A DNA stretch of 64,000 bases, from the NCBI GenBank assembly GCA_902774115.1, contig CACYHH010000002.1:186001-250000 (forward strand), given 5' to 3'. The translations under genes and the position numbers were made by a program. Under the pieces are notes generated by a model, which worked only from the letters and a program-made list of their open reading frames with translations, was not told the origin of the DNA and did not search any database. Shown here one piece after another: positions 35,808 to 44,763 of the stretch. Each line of letters opens with the position of its first letter. The first letter of the stretch is position 1. Source of the stretch: an uncultured Spirochaetales bacterium (GTDB lineage: Bacteria > UBP6 > UBA1177).

Positions 35808-36721
35808 TTTTTTTCCGGATAAATTTTCGACAGGGTTTTTATAAATTCCATGCAAATCAGAAGAATCAGCGCGCTGTAGTAAATCCAGAGGACACTTGTT
35901 ATGATCCAGGCTGCCGAACCGTAGAGAAAAGAGAAACTTGAAATCTCGTTGATGTAAAAATTGTATAGTAATTTCGCTAAGTTCCAAAGAACGCTGAAAA
36001 GCAGTGCGCCGCAGACGATAATGCTTTTTTTAAGTTTTATGCCGTAGACGAAATATGAAATCAGAATGCGGAAAAGGGCGATTATCATGATTGTCGAAAT
36101 GGCGAAACTGTAGGCTTTTCCAGTGGAAATTAGATCAACAATCCTTTGCAGATAAGGGATTTTCTGCGCGACATTTCCGGCAAACGAAAGGAAAATACCC
36201 GAAAAATACTGTACGAAAAAGAGAATTATCGTAAGTGTCAGCAGAAAAACTACTCCCATGAGCCTTGAAAGGATGAAATTTATCGATTTTCCGCCGAAAA
36301 TCCTGAAAAAAGAGTAGTGCAGAGTCGAAAAAAGAAGGGTCGCCGAAACGAGGAGCGAAAGAAGACCGACAGTAGTAAGCCCCGCTTTGTAGTTGGCTAT
36401 GTCAACTAAGCTTGAAACATATTTCTCGCTCAAAAAAGGTATCGCGATATGGAGCGAATTCATTATGTAAGAAGTGAGTTCTTCTGAAGTGAAATTCTGA
36501 ATATCCTTAATATAATCAACTATATAGCCGAGCGAAGCGCCGAGCAGGATGAGGAACGGAAGGAAACTCAGCATGAAGTAGAAACTTATTGCCGCAGTGA
36601 AGGTGAAACCGTCGTCGTTGTAGAAATTGTATCCTGTTTCCCAGATAACTTTCAGAAATTTATGTTTTTCAACAAAATCTAAAAACTTTTTCCAGATACC
36701 GTTCAAAACTGTCTCCCACAA
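35804..36721 (-). CDS. YihY/BrkB family inner membrane protein
   Basis: 305 residues with six to seven hydrophobic segments. The family pattern is visible: DDGFTFTAAISFYFMLSFLPFLILLGA near the N-terminus, and YGSAAWIITSVLWIYYSALILLICMEF near the end. Members were once called ribonuclease BN; the actual role, possibly transport, is unknown. It is convergent with the amidohydrolase gene and has no operon partner. The 115 bases upstream hold an 8-base tandem repeat. Confidence 0.88.
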   Translation of the reverse strand: MWETVLNGIWKKFLDFVEKHKFLKVIWETGYNFYNDDGFTFTAAISFYFMLSFLPFLILLGASLGYIVDYIKDIQNFTSEELTSYIMNSLHIAIPFLSEKYVSSLVDIANYKAGLTTVGLLSLLVSATLLFSTLHYSFFRIFGGKSINFILSRLMGVVFLLTLTIILFFVQYFSGIFLSFAGNVAQKIPYLQRIVDLISTGKAYSFAISTIMIIALFRILISYFVYGIKLKKSIIVCGALLFSVLWNLAKLLYNFYINEISSFSFLYGSAAWIITSVLWIYYSALILLICMEFIKTLSKIYPEKN

Positions 36722-36778
36722 AAACGGGCGATTTTAATGTTGTTGTTTTATTTCTCAACTTTTTGCGCCGCTCGGTGT

Positions 36779-36834
36779 CGTGACGCCGTAACGACGTAAC
36801 GACGTAACGATGTAACGATGTGACGGCGTGACGA
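36779..36834. repeat. Seven 8-base tandem units around CGTAACGA
   Basis: The units run CGTGACGC, CGTAACGA three times, TGTAACGA, TGTGACGG, CGTGACGA. They end three bases before the TolC stop codon, between two minus-strand genes. CGTAACGA also forms half of the palindrome at 44646-44664. Confidence 0.8.
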
Positions 36835-36836
36835 TA

Positions 36837-38213
36837 CTACAGTTCGCTTCCTGTGATTATTGCAAGTTCGTCGAGAGCGGTTTTGTATTTGTAGAGGTTT
36901 GCGATCTCTTCGGTTTTCGATTTTTTGACCATGAGCTGGGCGTTTAAGAGTTCCGTTTCGGTGGTCATCTGCTTTTCGTATTTCGCTTCCTGGATCTTGC
37001 GTGTCACTTCAGCCGATTCGATCTGAGTTTTGTTCTGTTCAAGCGCTTTTTCAAGGACTTTGATGTCTGCCATCAGTTTTTTGACCTGCAGTGTCATGTC
37101 CTTTTTGAGCTTGATGTTCTCGAGTTCGGTTGAAACCGACGACGCTTTTACAGCCTGATATTCGTAATACTGACGCGCTGTGTCGAAGCCGAATTCCCAG
37201 CGTGCGACTGCGCCGAAGAACATTACTCCTTCGGGGTTGATGAGTGTCGAATCCCAGTTTTTCTTGAATCCGAAAGTGAGTCCCACCTGCGGGATGAAGT
37301 TCTGTATTGCCCGTTTGTTGAGGTGATCCTGGATCTCGATATTTTTGTCGAGCATGTGCATTTCGGTCCTGTTGCTTGCCTGAGCCTCGATGATTTCATC
37401 CTCGCTTTTTGTGATCTCGCGGAATTCGGGCTTGTCGTATTTGATTTCAAAGCTCTCTTCATCGCGGTTCATTAACATGGCTAAAGCTGCTTTGATGACC
37501 GACTGATTGCCGAGATATTTCTCTTTTTCGACTTCGAGAGCAGCCCTTTCGACTTTTATTTTGTAGAGCGCTGTCTCATCGATAAGCCCCGCCTTGTGGA
37601 ATTTTTCGGCATTTTTCTCGTAGCGGTCAAGTTGTTCGAACGATTCGTCGAGAAGTTTCAGAATGTCGCTCAGCATGTTGTAGGAGTTGTAGATTTTGAC
37701 GATTTCAAGCTTGATTTTGTCCTTCGTGAGTTCCGATTTCAGTTTCGTGATCTCTGATTTCAGTTCAAGCGCTTTGTAGCCGTGATAGATACCCCAGAGC
37801 GGAGTGAGCGGCTGGACTACCGTGAGATCAAGCGTTCTCTGATGTGTCGGCACGCCAAGATCGATCTCCATCGGAGGAAGCTGGTCGGGAAGATCGATCG
37901 GAATCGGGCTCGATGAGTTGATTGACTGTTCGAGAAGACCGATCATCGGCGAAAGATCGACTGTGAGTTTGTCGGGTTCCGGGAAGTATTCAAGTTTCAG
38001 AAGTTTCGCTTCGAGTGAAATCGTGGGGAAAAAGCGCATGAAAACGGCTTTTTTCTCGTATTCGTCCTTGCCCGATTTGGAATCTTCCGCCTTTATGGCT
38101 TCGCTGTTTTCTATCGCGATCGAGATGATTTCGTCGATGCCGAGTTCTTCGGCAGTCAGATTAAAAGAAATTGCTAACAATAAACAAATTATTGAAATCA
38201 TTGACTTTTTCAT
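36837..38213 (-). CDS. TolC-family outer membrane efflux protein
   Basis: 458 residues from the ATG at 38213, which has AAGGAGG 6-7 bases upstream; the longer frame to 38297 is a shadow within the previous gene. A Sec signal (KKSMISIICLLLAISFNLTAEE) is followed by two long helical halves typical of the TolC barrel and tunnel. The family forms the outer membrane exit of RND pumps. It is the last gene of a TetR-adaptor-RND-small protein-TolC operon, so the complete tripartite pump is encoded here. Confidence 0.92.
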   Translation of the reverse strand: MKKSMISIICLLLAISFNLTAEELGIDEIISIAIENSEAIKAEDSKSGKDEYEKKAVFMRFFPTISLEAKLLKLEYFPEPDKLTVDLSPMIGLLEQSINSSSPIPIDLPDQLPPMEIDLGVPTHQRTLDLTVVQPLTPLWGIYHGYKALELKSEITKLKSELTKDKIKLEIVKIYNSYNMLSDILKLLDESFEQLDRYEKNAEKFHKAGLIDETALYKIKVERAALEVEKEKYLGNQSVIKAALAMLMNRDEESFEIKYDKPEFREITKSEDEIIEAQASNRTEMHMLDKNIEIQDHLNKRAIQNFIPQVGLTFGFKKNWDSTLINPEGVMFFGAVARWEFGFDTARQYYEYQAVKASSVSTELENIKLKKDMTLQVKKLMADIKVLEKALEQNKTQIESAEVTRKIQEAKYEKQMTTETELLNAQLMVKKSKTEEIANLYKYKTALDELAIITGSEL

Positions 38214-38214
38214 C

Positions 38215-38535
38215 TTATGCCTCCTTCTCTTCATCAGAATAGACATAATCTTCGCATTCCCACGACGCCGCGAGAATACGTTCGTTTTCGTTGACAATCT
38301 CCGTATTCATTCTGCGGACAGCCGAAAGCAGCTCTTTGCATTTTTCGGGAGTGACCTGCAGGAATATGACAGCGTTCGTTCCGGGCCATACCGAAGTGTT
38401 CATTCTCGGGTTGCCGTTTTCAAAGGAGCCTGCCGTGTCCTCGACGATCTGGAAAGTTTTTATTCCGAGATTTCTGATTTCTTCCGTCAGCTGTTCGAGT
38501 TTTGAAATATTGCAGCTTACATAAACGAATTTCAT
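38215..38535 (-). CDS. Small PII-like protein of the RND operon
   Basis: 106 residues with beta-alpha-beta pattern (KFVYVSCNISKLEQLTEEIRN, then AVIFLQVTPEKCKELLSAVRRMN). Length and layout recall PII/ferredoxin-like-fold proteins that sit beside RND pump genes in other bacteria; I cannot name the family firmly. The start overlaps the RND permease stop as ATGA, and its end carries the ribosome site of the TolC gene. It may regulate or assist the pump. Two Cys are present. It is not secreted. Confidence 0.7.
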   Translation of the reverse strand: MKFVYVSCNISKLEQLTEEIRNLGIKTFQIVEDTAGSFENGNPRMNTSVWPGTNAVIFLQVTPEKCKELLSAVRRMNTEIVNENERILAASWECEDYVYSDEEKEA

Positions 38536-41500
38536 TTTGCACCTCCTTCAGCCGCCGCTTTTGCAGCTTTTTCTTCCTTAATCATCTCTCTTGTGTGCAT
38601 AATTGCATAAATCGCAGGGATAAGAAGCAGCGTTACGAGAGTAGAAACCGTAAGTCCGCCGATAACCGTGATGCCGAGCGGCTTCCAGATTTCGGAACCG
38701 GCGCCGTTGTTAAGCGCCATCGGAAACATACCGATGATTGTAGTGATTGCCGTCATGAGAACCGGTCTGAGTCTTGATCTGCCGCCTTCCTTGATCGCTT
38801 CGACTATCGTGTATCCTCTGCCGCGCAGAAGGTTGGTGTAGTCAACAAGAACGATACCGTTGTTGACGACGATACCCAGAAGCATGATGACTCCGACGAA
38901 TGTTACCGCGCTCAGAGTGGTTCCGGTAAGGATGAATGCCCAGATGACGCCGATAATCGAAAGGGGAACGGTGAACATGATGATGAACGGATCCCTGAGC
39001 GATTCGAACTGGCTCGCCATAATTGCGTAAATCAGGAAAAGGCTTATCAGGAAAAGGATCTTCATGTCGCCGAAAGTTGACTGCTGGTCAACAACCTGGC
39101 CGCCGAGCTCAATGTAGACATCAGGATCGATAGTCTCGTTTTTGATGATATCCGTGACGTTTTTCGCAGCTTCACCGAGCGAGATGTTGTTGAGACCGAG
39201 TTTCAGATAGACGATCCTCTGCTGTGTTTCGTGGAGAATCTTTGTCGGACCGCTTGTTTCCTCGATGATTCCTACTGCGCTGAGCGGAATGAGCTCGCCC
39301 GTTGCCGAAGTGAGCATGATATTTCTCAAGTCACTTATTTTATTGCGTTTTTCCTTGTTGTAGCGGATCACGATTTTGTATTCGTCGTTGTCCTGCTTGT
39401 ATTCGCCAGATTCAGCTCCGTAAAGGCTCTCTCGAACCGCAAGCGCCGCCATTCCTGCATTGATTCCGAGTCTCGCAAGTTTGACTCTGTCGAATTTTAC
39501 GGTGATTTCGGGTTTGCCTCTGTCGGCAGTGGATTCGATATCCTGAAGGTAAGGCTGTTCCTCAAGTATTTTCTGAAGGCGGTCGCTTGTTTCGGTAAGT
39601 TTGTCGAGGTCGTGACCCGTTATTTTGATTTCGATCGGTTTGCTCGAGCCGAGCATTGCGCTCTGAAGAAGCGATCCTGCATTCATCGAGAACGAAACGA
39701 CTTCCGGGATTTCTTCAGCTTCTTTTCTGATTTTTGCCGCAACTTCCTTGATGTGGTAGGTTCGTTTGTTACGGTTTACAATCTTTGCCATGATTGTTGC
39801 GACGTTCTTGCCTTCCGAAAATCCGAAAAGCGAAAGAAGACCGCTGTCAGTCTGGCCTGTGATCGAGTAGTATGTTCTGACATCTTCGGGATTGATGTTC
39901 CTTTTGACGATTTCCTCGATTTTTTTGGCGACTTCGACAGTGCGCTCAGGGTCAACGCTCGATTCAAGCTCAGCGGTTGCAACCATATCGCCCATATCGA
40001 ACTCAGGAATGTAGTCGGTTCCTGTGCTTAAACCCGCTTTAATAGTGAAGAAGAATACTGCAGCGACAACAATAACGACAAGCCATCTGAATTTTATGTT
40101 GAGCCCGAGAAGCGATTTATAGATCTGCTCTACAAAAACAAAGAGCTTTTCCGAAGCGTTGTAGAGAAATCCGTGTTTTTTCTCCTTTATTTTTCTCTTC
40201 ATGAGAACAGAACTCAGCATCGGAGCGAGGGAGAGCGAGACGAGCAGTGACGCCGCGATTGTGACAGATGCTACGAAAGCGAGCTGTTTGAAGAGAAGTC
40301 CGACGATTCCGCTGACAAAAGCAAGCGGGATGAAAACCGCGACTGTTGTCAGAGTCGAAGAAGAGATAGCCGAAGTCATTTCCCCTGCACCGAAAATTGC
40401 CGCTTCCGCCGGACGCGAACCTTCCTCTATATGCCGCGTGATGTTTTCAAATACGACGACGGTGTTGTCGACGACCATACCGAGTGTGATCGAAAGTGCC
40501 ATGAGCGAGAAAATGTTTATCGTATATCCGAAAACATACATGAAAATAAGACCGATGATGAGCGAGAAGGGGATCGTGAGCGTAATGATGAGGCTTCCTC
40601 TCCATTCTCTGAGGAAAAAGAGAATGACTAAAATGACGAAAATAGCCGCGTAAGCCGCAGTTGTTCCCAGGTTTTTTATCGACATTTCGATGACTTCCGA
40701 AGTGTCGTTGAGTTCTTCGATGACAACGTCGGATGGAACATTTTTGCGGATCTCTTCCATAGCCGCCTTGATGTTTCTCGCGACTTCCAGAGTGTTTGCA
40801 CCGCTCTGTTTCTGCGTCATGATGACGGCCATCGTCTTTCCTTTCGCGCTTGCTGTGAAATCCTGCTCTTTCAGTTTGTCTCTGATTTCGGCGAGAGTCG
40901 AAAGTTTTACCATGCTGCCGTCTTTCGCGTGGATCATGATTGCGCCGATTTCGTCAACCGACTCGAATTCTGCCGGAACACGCACCGAAAGGTCCATTCC
41001 GCCTGTTTTGATGCTGCCGCCGGGGACTGAAATGTTCTGGGTTTCAAGGAGTTTTGCGATCGTTGCGACAGAAATTCCGCTCGAACGGAGTTTTACCGGG
41101 TCAACAATTATCTCGATTTCCCTTTTCGGCGCTCCGAGAGTGATAAGTCCGCCGATTCCGTCAACCTGTTTCAGCCTTCCTTCGATTCTGTCATCGATGA
41201 TTTTTGCAAGGCCCATTGCGCTTTCTTTTGCCGAGATTCCGTACATGATGACGGGAACCATCGAGCTGTCGACTTTGATGATCGCCGGATCGTAAGCGTA
41301 GGACGGAAGAACCTTCTTGACGGGGTCGATTCTGTCTCGGACATCGTTTGTAGCATCGCCTATCTCTGTTCCGAAGTTGAATTCAAGCATGACGAAGCTG
41401 ACGTTTTCCTTGGAAACAGACTTCAGCGACTTGATTTTTGGAACGCCGGCAAGCTGTTTTTCAAGCGGTTTTGTTACCTGCTGCTCGACATCTTCCGAAG

Positions 41501-41663
41501 ATGCGCCGGGGAGAATCGTTACAACTGTGAGCGAAGGATATTCAACTTCAGGAAGAATATCGAGTTTAAGTGCGTAGAACGCGAGCAGACCGAAAATCAG
41601 AATGCCTGTGAATATCATCGATATCGTGACAGGCTTTTTAACAGCAATCTGTGAGATTCTCAT
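38532..41663 (-). CDS. RND efflux permease
   Basis: 1043 residues, normal for AcrB/HAE1-type permeases. The first helix is KPVTISMIFTGILIFGLLAFY. Large periplasmic loops and a central GMVVDNTVVVFENI segment with the proton-relay Asp are present, and 12 membrane helices can be counted. It drives drug or metabolite export with proton flow, together with the adaptor and TolC genes on either side. The start lies 8 bases after the adaptor stop with AGGTG upstream. The substrate range cannot be read. Confidence 0.95.
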   Translation of the reverse strand: MRISQIAVKKPVTISMIFTGILIFGLLAFYALKLDILPEVEYPSLTVVTILPGASSEDVEQQVTKPLEKQLAGVPKIKSLKSVSKENVSFVMLEFNFGTEIGDATNDVRDRIDPVKKVLPSYAYDPAIIKVDSSMVPVIMYGISAKESAMGLAKIIDDRIEGRLKQVDGIGGLITLGAPKREIEIIVDPVKLRSSGISVATIAKLLETQNISVPGGSIKTGGMDLSVRVPAEFESVDEIGAIMIHAKDGSMVKLSTLAEIRDKLKEQDFTASAKGKTMAVIMTQKQSGANTLEVARNIKAAMEEIRKNVPSDVVIEELNDTSEVIEMSIKNLGTTAAYAAIFVILVILFFLREWRGSLIITLTIPFSLIIGLIFMYVFGYTINIFSLMALSITLGMVVDNTVVVFENITRHIEEGSRPAEAAIFGAGEMTSAISSSTLTTVAVFIPLAFVSGIVGLLFKQLAFVASVTIAASLLVSLSLAPMLSSVLMKRKIKEKKHGFLYNASEKLFVFVEQIYKSLLGLNIKFRWLVVIVVAAVFFFTIKAGLSTGTDYIPEFDMGDMVATAELESSVDPERTVEVAKKIEEIVKRNINPEDVRTYYSITGQTDSGLLSLFGFSEGKNVATIMAKIVNRNKRTYHIKEVAAKIRKEAEEIPEVVSFSMNAGSLLQSAMLGSSKPIEIKITGHDLDKLTETSDRLQKILEEQPYLQDIESTADRGKPEITVKFDRVKLARLGINAGMAALAVRESLYGAESGEYKQDNDEYKIVIRYNKEKRNKISDLRNIMLTSATGELIPLSAVGIIEETSGPTKILHETQQRIVYLKLGLNNISLGEAAKNVTDIIKNETIDPDVYIELGGQVVDQQSTFGDMKILFLISLFLIYAIMASQFESLRDPFIIMFTVPLSIIGVIWAFILTGTTLSAVTFVGVIMLLGIVVNNGIVLVDYTNLLRGRGYTIVEAIKEGGRSRLRPVLMTAITTIIGMFPMALNNGAGSEIWKPLGITVIGGLTVSTLVTLLLIPAIYAIMHTREMIKEEKAAKAAAEGGAK

Positions 41664-41671
41664 GGCTGCAC

Positions 41672-42721
41672 CTACTTGCTGCTGACAGTAACAGGAATAT
41701 TGTCTTTAAGTTTTGTCTTTCCGGCGCTGACCACCGTTTCGCCGCTTTCAACTCCTTTGACTGCGTAGAAATCGCCCAGATCTTCGAGGATTTCGACCTC
41801 TTTTCTGAGCGCGGTATTGTTTTCGACGACAAAAAGGTAATGCTGGTTTGTTCCGGCCTGACGCGCTACTGCAAGACGCGGAACCATGACGGCCTTGATT
41901 TCGGGAAGAGAGATTTTTACTCTGCCGAACATACCAGGTTTTATCAGTTTTTTCGCGTTGTTTATCTCGATTTTTACGACTGCCGTTCTCGAAATTACCG
42001 AGACAAGCGTTTCAGTCGAATAGATTTTTCCTTTTATTTTCGTGTCGGGGTAAGCATCGGCAACGACTTCGATATCCTTTATTTTCTGGATGAGCGGAAG
42101 TTCTTTCTCGTCAACCTGAATTTCAAGGAAAAGCCTGTTCAGATCCATAAATCTGATGATACCGTTTGCATGTGAGAAACCGGGAGTAAGACCGGGGTTC
42201 AGAAGCATGAACTCTTCGCCTTCTCTGAGCATGTGTTCTGCTACCATTCCGTCGAAAGGAGCGATGATTTCCATATTTTCCTTCGTCATTTTGACTTTTG
42301 CTTTCGACGCGTTGAGTTTAGCTTCGAGGTGATCCAGCTGTTGCTGCGGCAGAACGCCGGAATCAACGAGGTCTTTCACTCTTTCGTAGTCTTTTTCGAC
42401 TGCTTCGAGCTCGGCTTCGGCCGCTTCCGCCATCTCTCCTGAAAGTGTGACGATGACAGATCCTTTCGGAACTGTCGCACCTTCGCGGTAGTGGATCTTC
42501 TTGATTTTTCCGGGCATTCTCGCCGAAAGGTTCGCCTCTCTGAAAGGCTTGAACGAGCCGCCGAACTCAAGAACAGGGGAATAAGTCTCTTCTTTGGCTG
42601 GAACAACGGCAACAACAGGTTTTTTTTCGGTAACAGCAGACTGTTCCTGAACTTCCTCTTTTTCAAGGCAGCTGCTGAAAAGAAAAACTGAAACAGTGAA
42701 CAAAATCAATAACTTTTTCAT
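41672..42721 (-). CDS. RND periplasmic adaptor, lipoprotein type
   Basis: 349 residues. A lipobox (VFLFSSC) gives a lipid anchor. The membrane-fusion-protein order is clear: lipoyl-like half (SARMPGKIKKIHYREGATVPKGSVIV), a helical hairpin (AEAELEAVEKDYERVKDLVDSG), a second lipoyl half (IIAPFDGMVAEHMLREGE) and a beta-barrel domain. It links the permease to TolC. It lies between the TetR gene and the permease gene with gaps of 8 bases on each side. Confidence 0.93.
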   Translation of the reverse strand: MKKLLILFTVSVFLFSSCLEKEEVQEQSAVTEKKPVVAVVPAKEETYSPVLEFGGSFKPFREANLSARMPGKIKKIHYREGATVPKGSVIVTLSGEMAEAAEAELEAVEKDYERVKDLVDSGVLPQQQLDHLEAKLNASKAKVKMTKENMEIIAPFDGMVAEHMLREGEEFMLLNPGLTPGFSHANGIIRFMDLNRLFLEIQVDEKELPLIQKIKDIEVVADAYPDTKIKGKIYSTETLVSVISRTAVVKIEINNAKKLIKPGMFGRVKISLPEIKAVMVPRLAVARQAGTNQHYLFVVENNTALRKEVEILEDLGDFYAVKGVESGETVVSAGKTKLKDNIPVTVSSK

Positions 42722-42729
42722 AACAACCT

Positions 42730-43320
42730 CTATTTTAACAAACCATAATTGAAAACATTCACAAAAGTCTCTTTTACGCGCTCGTAGTCGTCGGCTTCGG
42801 GCGAAATATCCTTTGTAAGGCAGAAGATCTGCGAAACAAGGTTCAGCATTTTGACAAGGACTTCAAGATCGACATTTTTCACTTTTCCCGCTTCGACACC
42901 GCTCTGAAGTTTGTCGAGAATGATCTTCATTTTTTCCCTGTGCATCTCGTGGAAGAAATTGATCGAGTTCTGCGGCATCTGAAGAATGGCGTTCGCCACC
43001 AGCATGTAAGTCTCTTCATGTTCGCGGTAGTAGTCCATGTGGGCATCGAAAAGAACGCCGACGAAGTCGTTGTAGCCGACGTTTTCCAGCTTTTTGCCGA
43101 TTTCGTCATACATCTCGTCCATGCAGTATTTCACAGACTCGAAAAAGAGATCTTCTTTGTTCTGGAAGTAGCGGTAGAGCGTCCCTTTGCCGACACCTGC
43201 GTTCTTCGCGATTTTGTCGATATCGGAAATGTGGAAACCTGACGCTGCGAAACTTTTTACTGCCGCTTTCAATATTTTGAGCTTCCGCTCGATCTGGTTT
43301 TTTGTCATCTTGAAAAACAT
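42730..43320 (-). CDS. TetR-family repressor of the efflux operon
   Basis: 196 residues. The N-terminal HTH is typical (ILKAAVKSFAASGFHISDIDKIAKNAGVGKGTLYRYFQNKEDLF in outline), with a variable helical ligand domain behind. It is the first gene of the efflux operon, and a 14-bp palindrome lies 19 bases upstream, so it probably represses its own operon until a ligand binds. GAGG precedes the ATG by six bases. The ligand is unknown. Confidence 0.92.
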   Translation of the reverse strand: MFFKMTKNQIERKLKILKAAVKSFAASGFHISDIDKIAKNAGVGKGTLYRYFQNKEDLFFESVKYCMDEMYDEIGKKLENVGYNDFVGVLFDAHMDYYREHEETYMLVANAILQMPQNSINFFHEMHREKMKIILDKLQSGVEAGKVKNVDLEVLVKMLNLVSQIFCLTKDISPEADDYERVKETFVNVFNYGLLK

Positions 43321-43338
43321 AGCAAACCTCGCATTTCA

Positions 43339-43352
43339 AAACTCCGGAGTTT
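43339..43352. promoter_or_regulatory. Perfect 14-bp palindrome, likely TetR operator
   Basis: AAACTCCGGAGTTT lies between the TetR start and a -35-like TTGACA on the minus strand (43406-43401). The position fits a repressor site controlling the efflux operon. Confidence 0.65.
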
Positions 43353-43486
43353 CATAAAACGAAACTCGTCGGTTCTGTTTTTTAATACTGGACAGTCATT
43401 TGTCAAGAGAAAATAGGAAAAAATTTTTAAGTGGCTATAATCTGTTGTTTTTTAGGTTCTATAACCATTATTTTCAGGAGGAAAAA

Positions 43487-43864
43487 ATGAAAAAGATCAT
43501 CAGTTCGCCGAATGCTCCGGCAGCAATCGGTCCTTACAGTCAGGCAGTTGAGGCAAACGGCACAGTCTATGTTTCGGGGCAGCTTCCTGTTGATGTCAAA
43601 ACCGGCAAATTTGTTGAAGGCGGCATAAAGGAGCAGACAGAACAGTCGCTCAAAAATATCGGTGAAATACTCAAAGCTGCGGGCTGCGGCTATGAAAACG
43701 TCGTAAAAACCACGGTTCTTCTCAGCGATATGAACAATTTCAAGGATATGAACGAAGTTTACGCAAAATTCTTCACTTCGGAATGTCCTGCGAGAGCCGC
43801 TTTTCAGGTCGTTAAACTTCCTCTCGGCGCAATGGTCGAAATTGAGTGTATTGCAGTAAAATAG
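43487..43864 (+). CDS. ridA: RidA family enamine/imine deaminase
   Basis: 125 residues from the ATG at 43487, with CAGGAGG upstream; the longer frame from 43400 is rejected. RidA marks are present: [47 protein letters not shown] and the C-terminal [23 protein letters not shown] with the active-site Arg. It hydrolyses reactive 2-aminoacrylate from Ser/Thr/Cys metabolism. It may serve the cysteine desulfidase-like gene further along, which is inference. Confidence 0.95.
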   Translation: MKKIISSPNAPAAIGPYSQAVEANGTVYVSGQLPVDVKTGKFVEGGIKEQTEQSLKNIGEILKAAGCGYENVVKTTVLLSDMNNFKDMNEVYAKFFTSECPARAAFQVVKLPLGAMVEIECIAVK

Positions 43865-43876
43865 CGTGATTTGTGC

Positions 43877-44641
43877 ATGAAAAAATTATTTTTATCCTTT
43901 TTTGCGCTTTTTCTTGTGATTTCCTGTTCGACTATGCCGCAGAAAACGGTGGACGAGAAGGGAAATTATTCGTGGAAGCCTGAAAAATTCGAGCTCAATC
44001 CTGAGAATGCCGCATTTTCAGCCGAAGGTGCCGTCACGATGTGGATAGATGTCGAGCAGTTCAAAGGCAAATTCACCGGCGACTACCAGATCCTCTCGTC
44101 TGATCCGGAAAAATGGCGGATGATAATCACAGGACCTTTCAATGTTTCTGTAGCAACTGTGATAATAAACGGCGAAACGGCGAACATTTTTCACGAAGGT
44201 GTTTGGGACAGCGGTCCGTGGAATGAAATTTCGAAACAGCTTTTCAATGCCTCGGTTGACGGCGACCTTTTTTCGGTGATGCTGGGCGGCAGATTCCGTT
44301 TCGAAGGTGAATGCGCCGAGATCGGAAACGGCGGTAAACTGTGCCGCAAAAACGGGATCTACTATAAGATTTCCCAAGGCAAAGTTGCCGAAATAGCAAG
44401 CGGTGACCTTTATATCGTTTCCGAAAAGAAAAAGCTGTTTCCTGCCGGAAAAGGGCGCGGCAGGAAGAATAAAACCGGAACGGTAAACGCCGTTAAAAAG
44501 GCTCGGCGCTGGATCGGAGTGAGCCGCGGAAAACCTGCTTTCATCTTTGAAAACAAATACCTGGATGCTTCGGCCGAGCTTCCGGAATCTCTTTTCGAGG
44601 CTCCCAAATCGGATGAACCCGATATTTTTGATGAACTGTGA
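43877..44641 (+). CDS. Lipoprotein of unknown function
   Basis: 254 residues from the ATG at 43877, 12 bases after ridA. A lipobox (LFLVISC) follows a short signal. The mature protein is beta-rich (AEGAVTMWIDVEQFKGKFTGDYQIL ... WRMIITGPFNVSVATVIINGE), recalling LolB/LolA-like folds, but identity is too vague to name it. A basic stretch GKGRGRKNKTGTVNAVKKARR lies near residue 195. It is probably periplasmic, on the outer membrane. Confidence 0.75.
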   Translation: MKKLFLSFFALFLVISCSTMPQKTVDEKGNYSWKPEKFELNPENAAFSAEGAVTMWIDVEQFKGKFTGDYQILSSDPEKWRMIITGPFNVSVATVIINGETANIFHEGVWDSGPWNEISKQLFNASVDGDLFSVMLGGRFRFEGECAEIGNGGKLCRKNGIYYKISQGKVAEIASGDLYIVSEKKKLFPAGKGRGRKNKTGTVNAVKKARRWIGVSRGKPAFIFENKYLDASAELPESLFEAPKSDEPDIFDEL

Positions 44642-44645
44642 TTGC

Positions 44646-44664
44646 ATCGTTACGACGTAACGAT
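44646..44664. repeat. Palindrome ATCGTTACG / CGTAACGAT
   Basis: Two perfect 9-bp arms flank a single A, five bases after the lipoprotein stop. No T-run follows on either strand, so it is not a standard terminator. Confidence 0.7.
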
Positions 44665-44763
44665 AATAATGGCGGCGTCGACAAGAACGACAGGCGCGGC
44701 AACGCTTTTTTGACAACTTTTCCAAAGTGAATATTATTCACGCGTTTGTTGTTTAGAGGTTCT

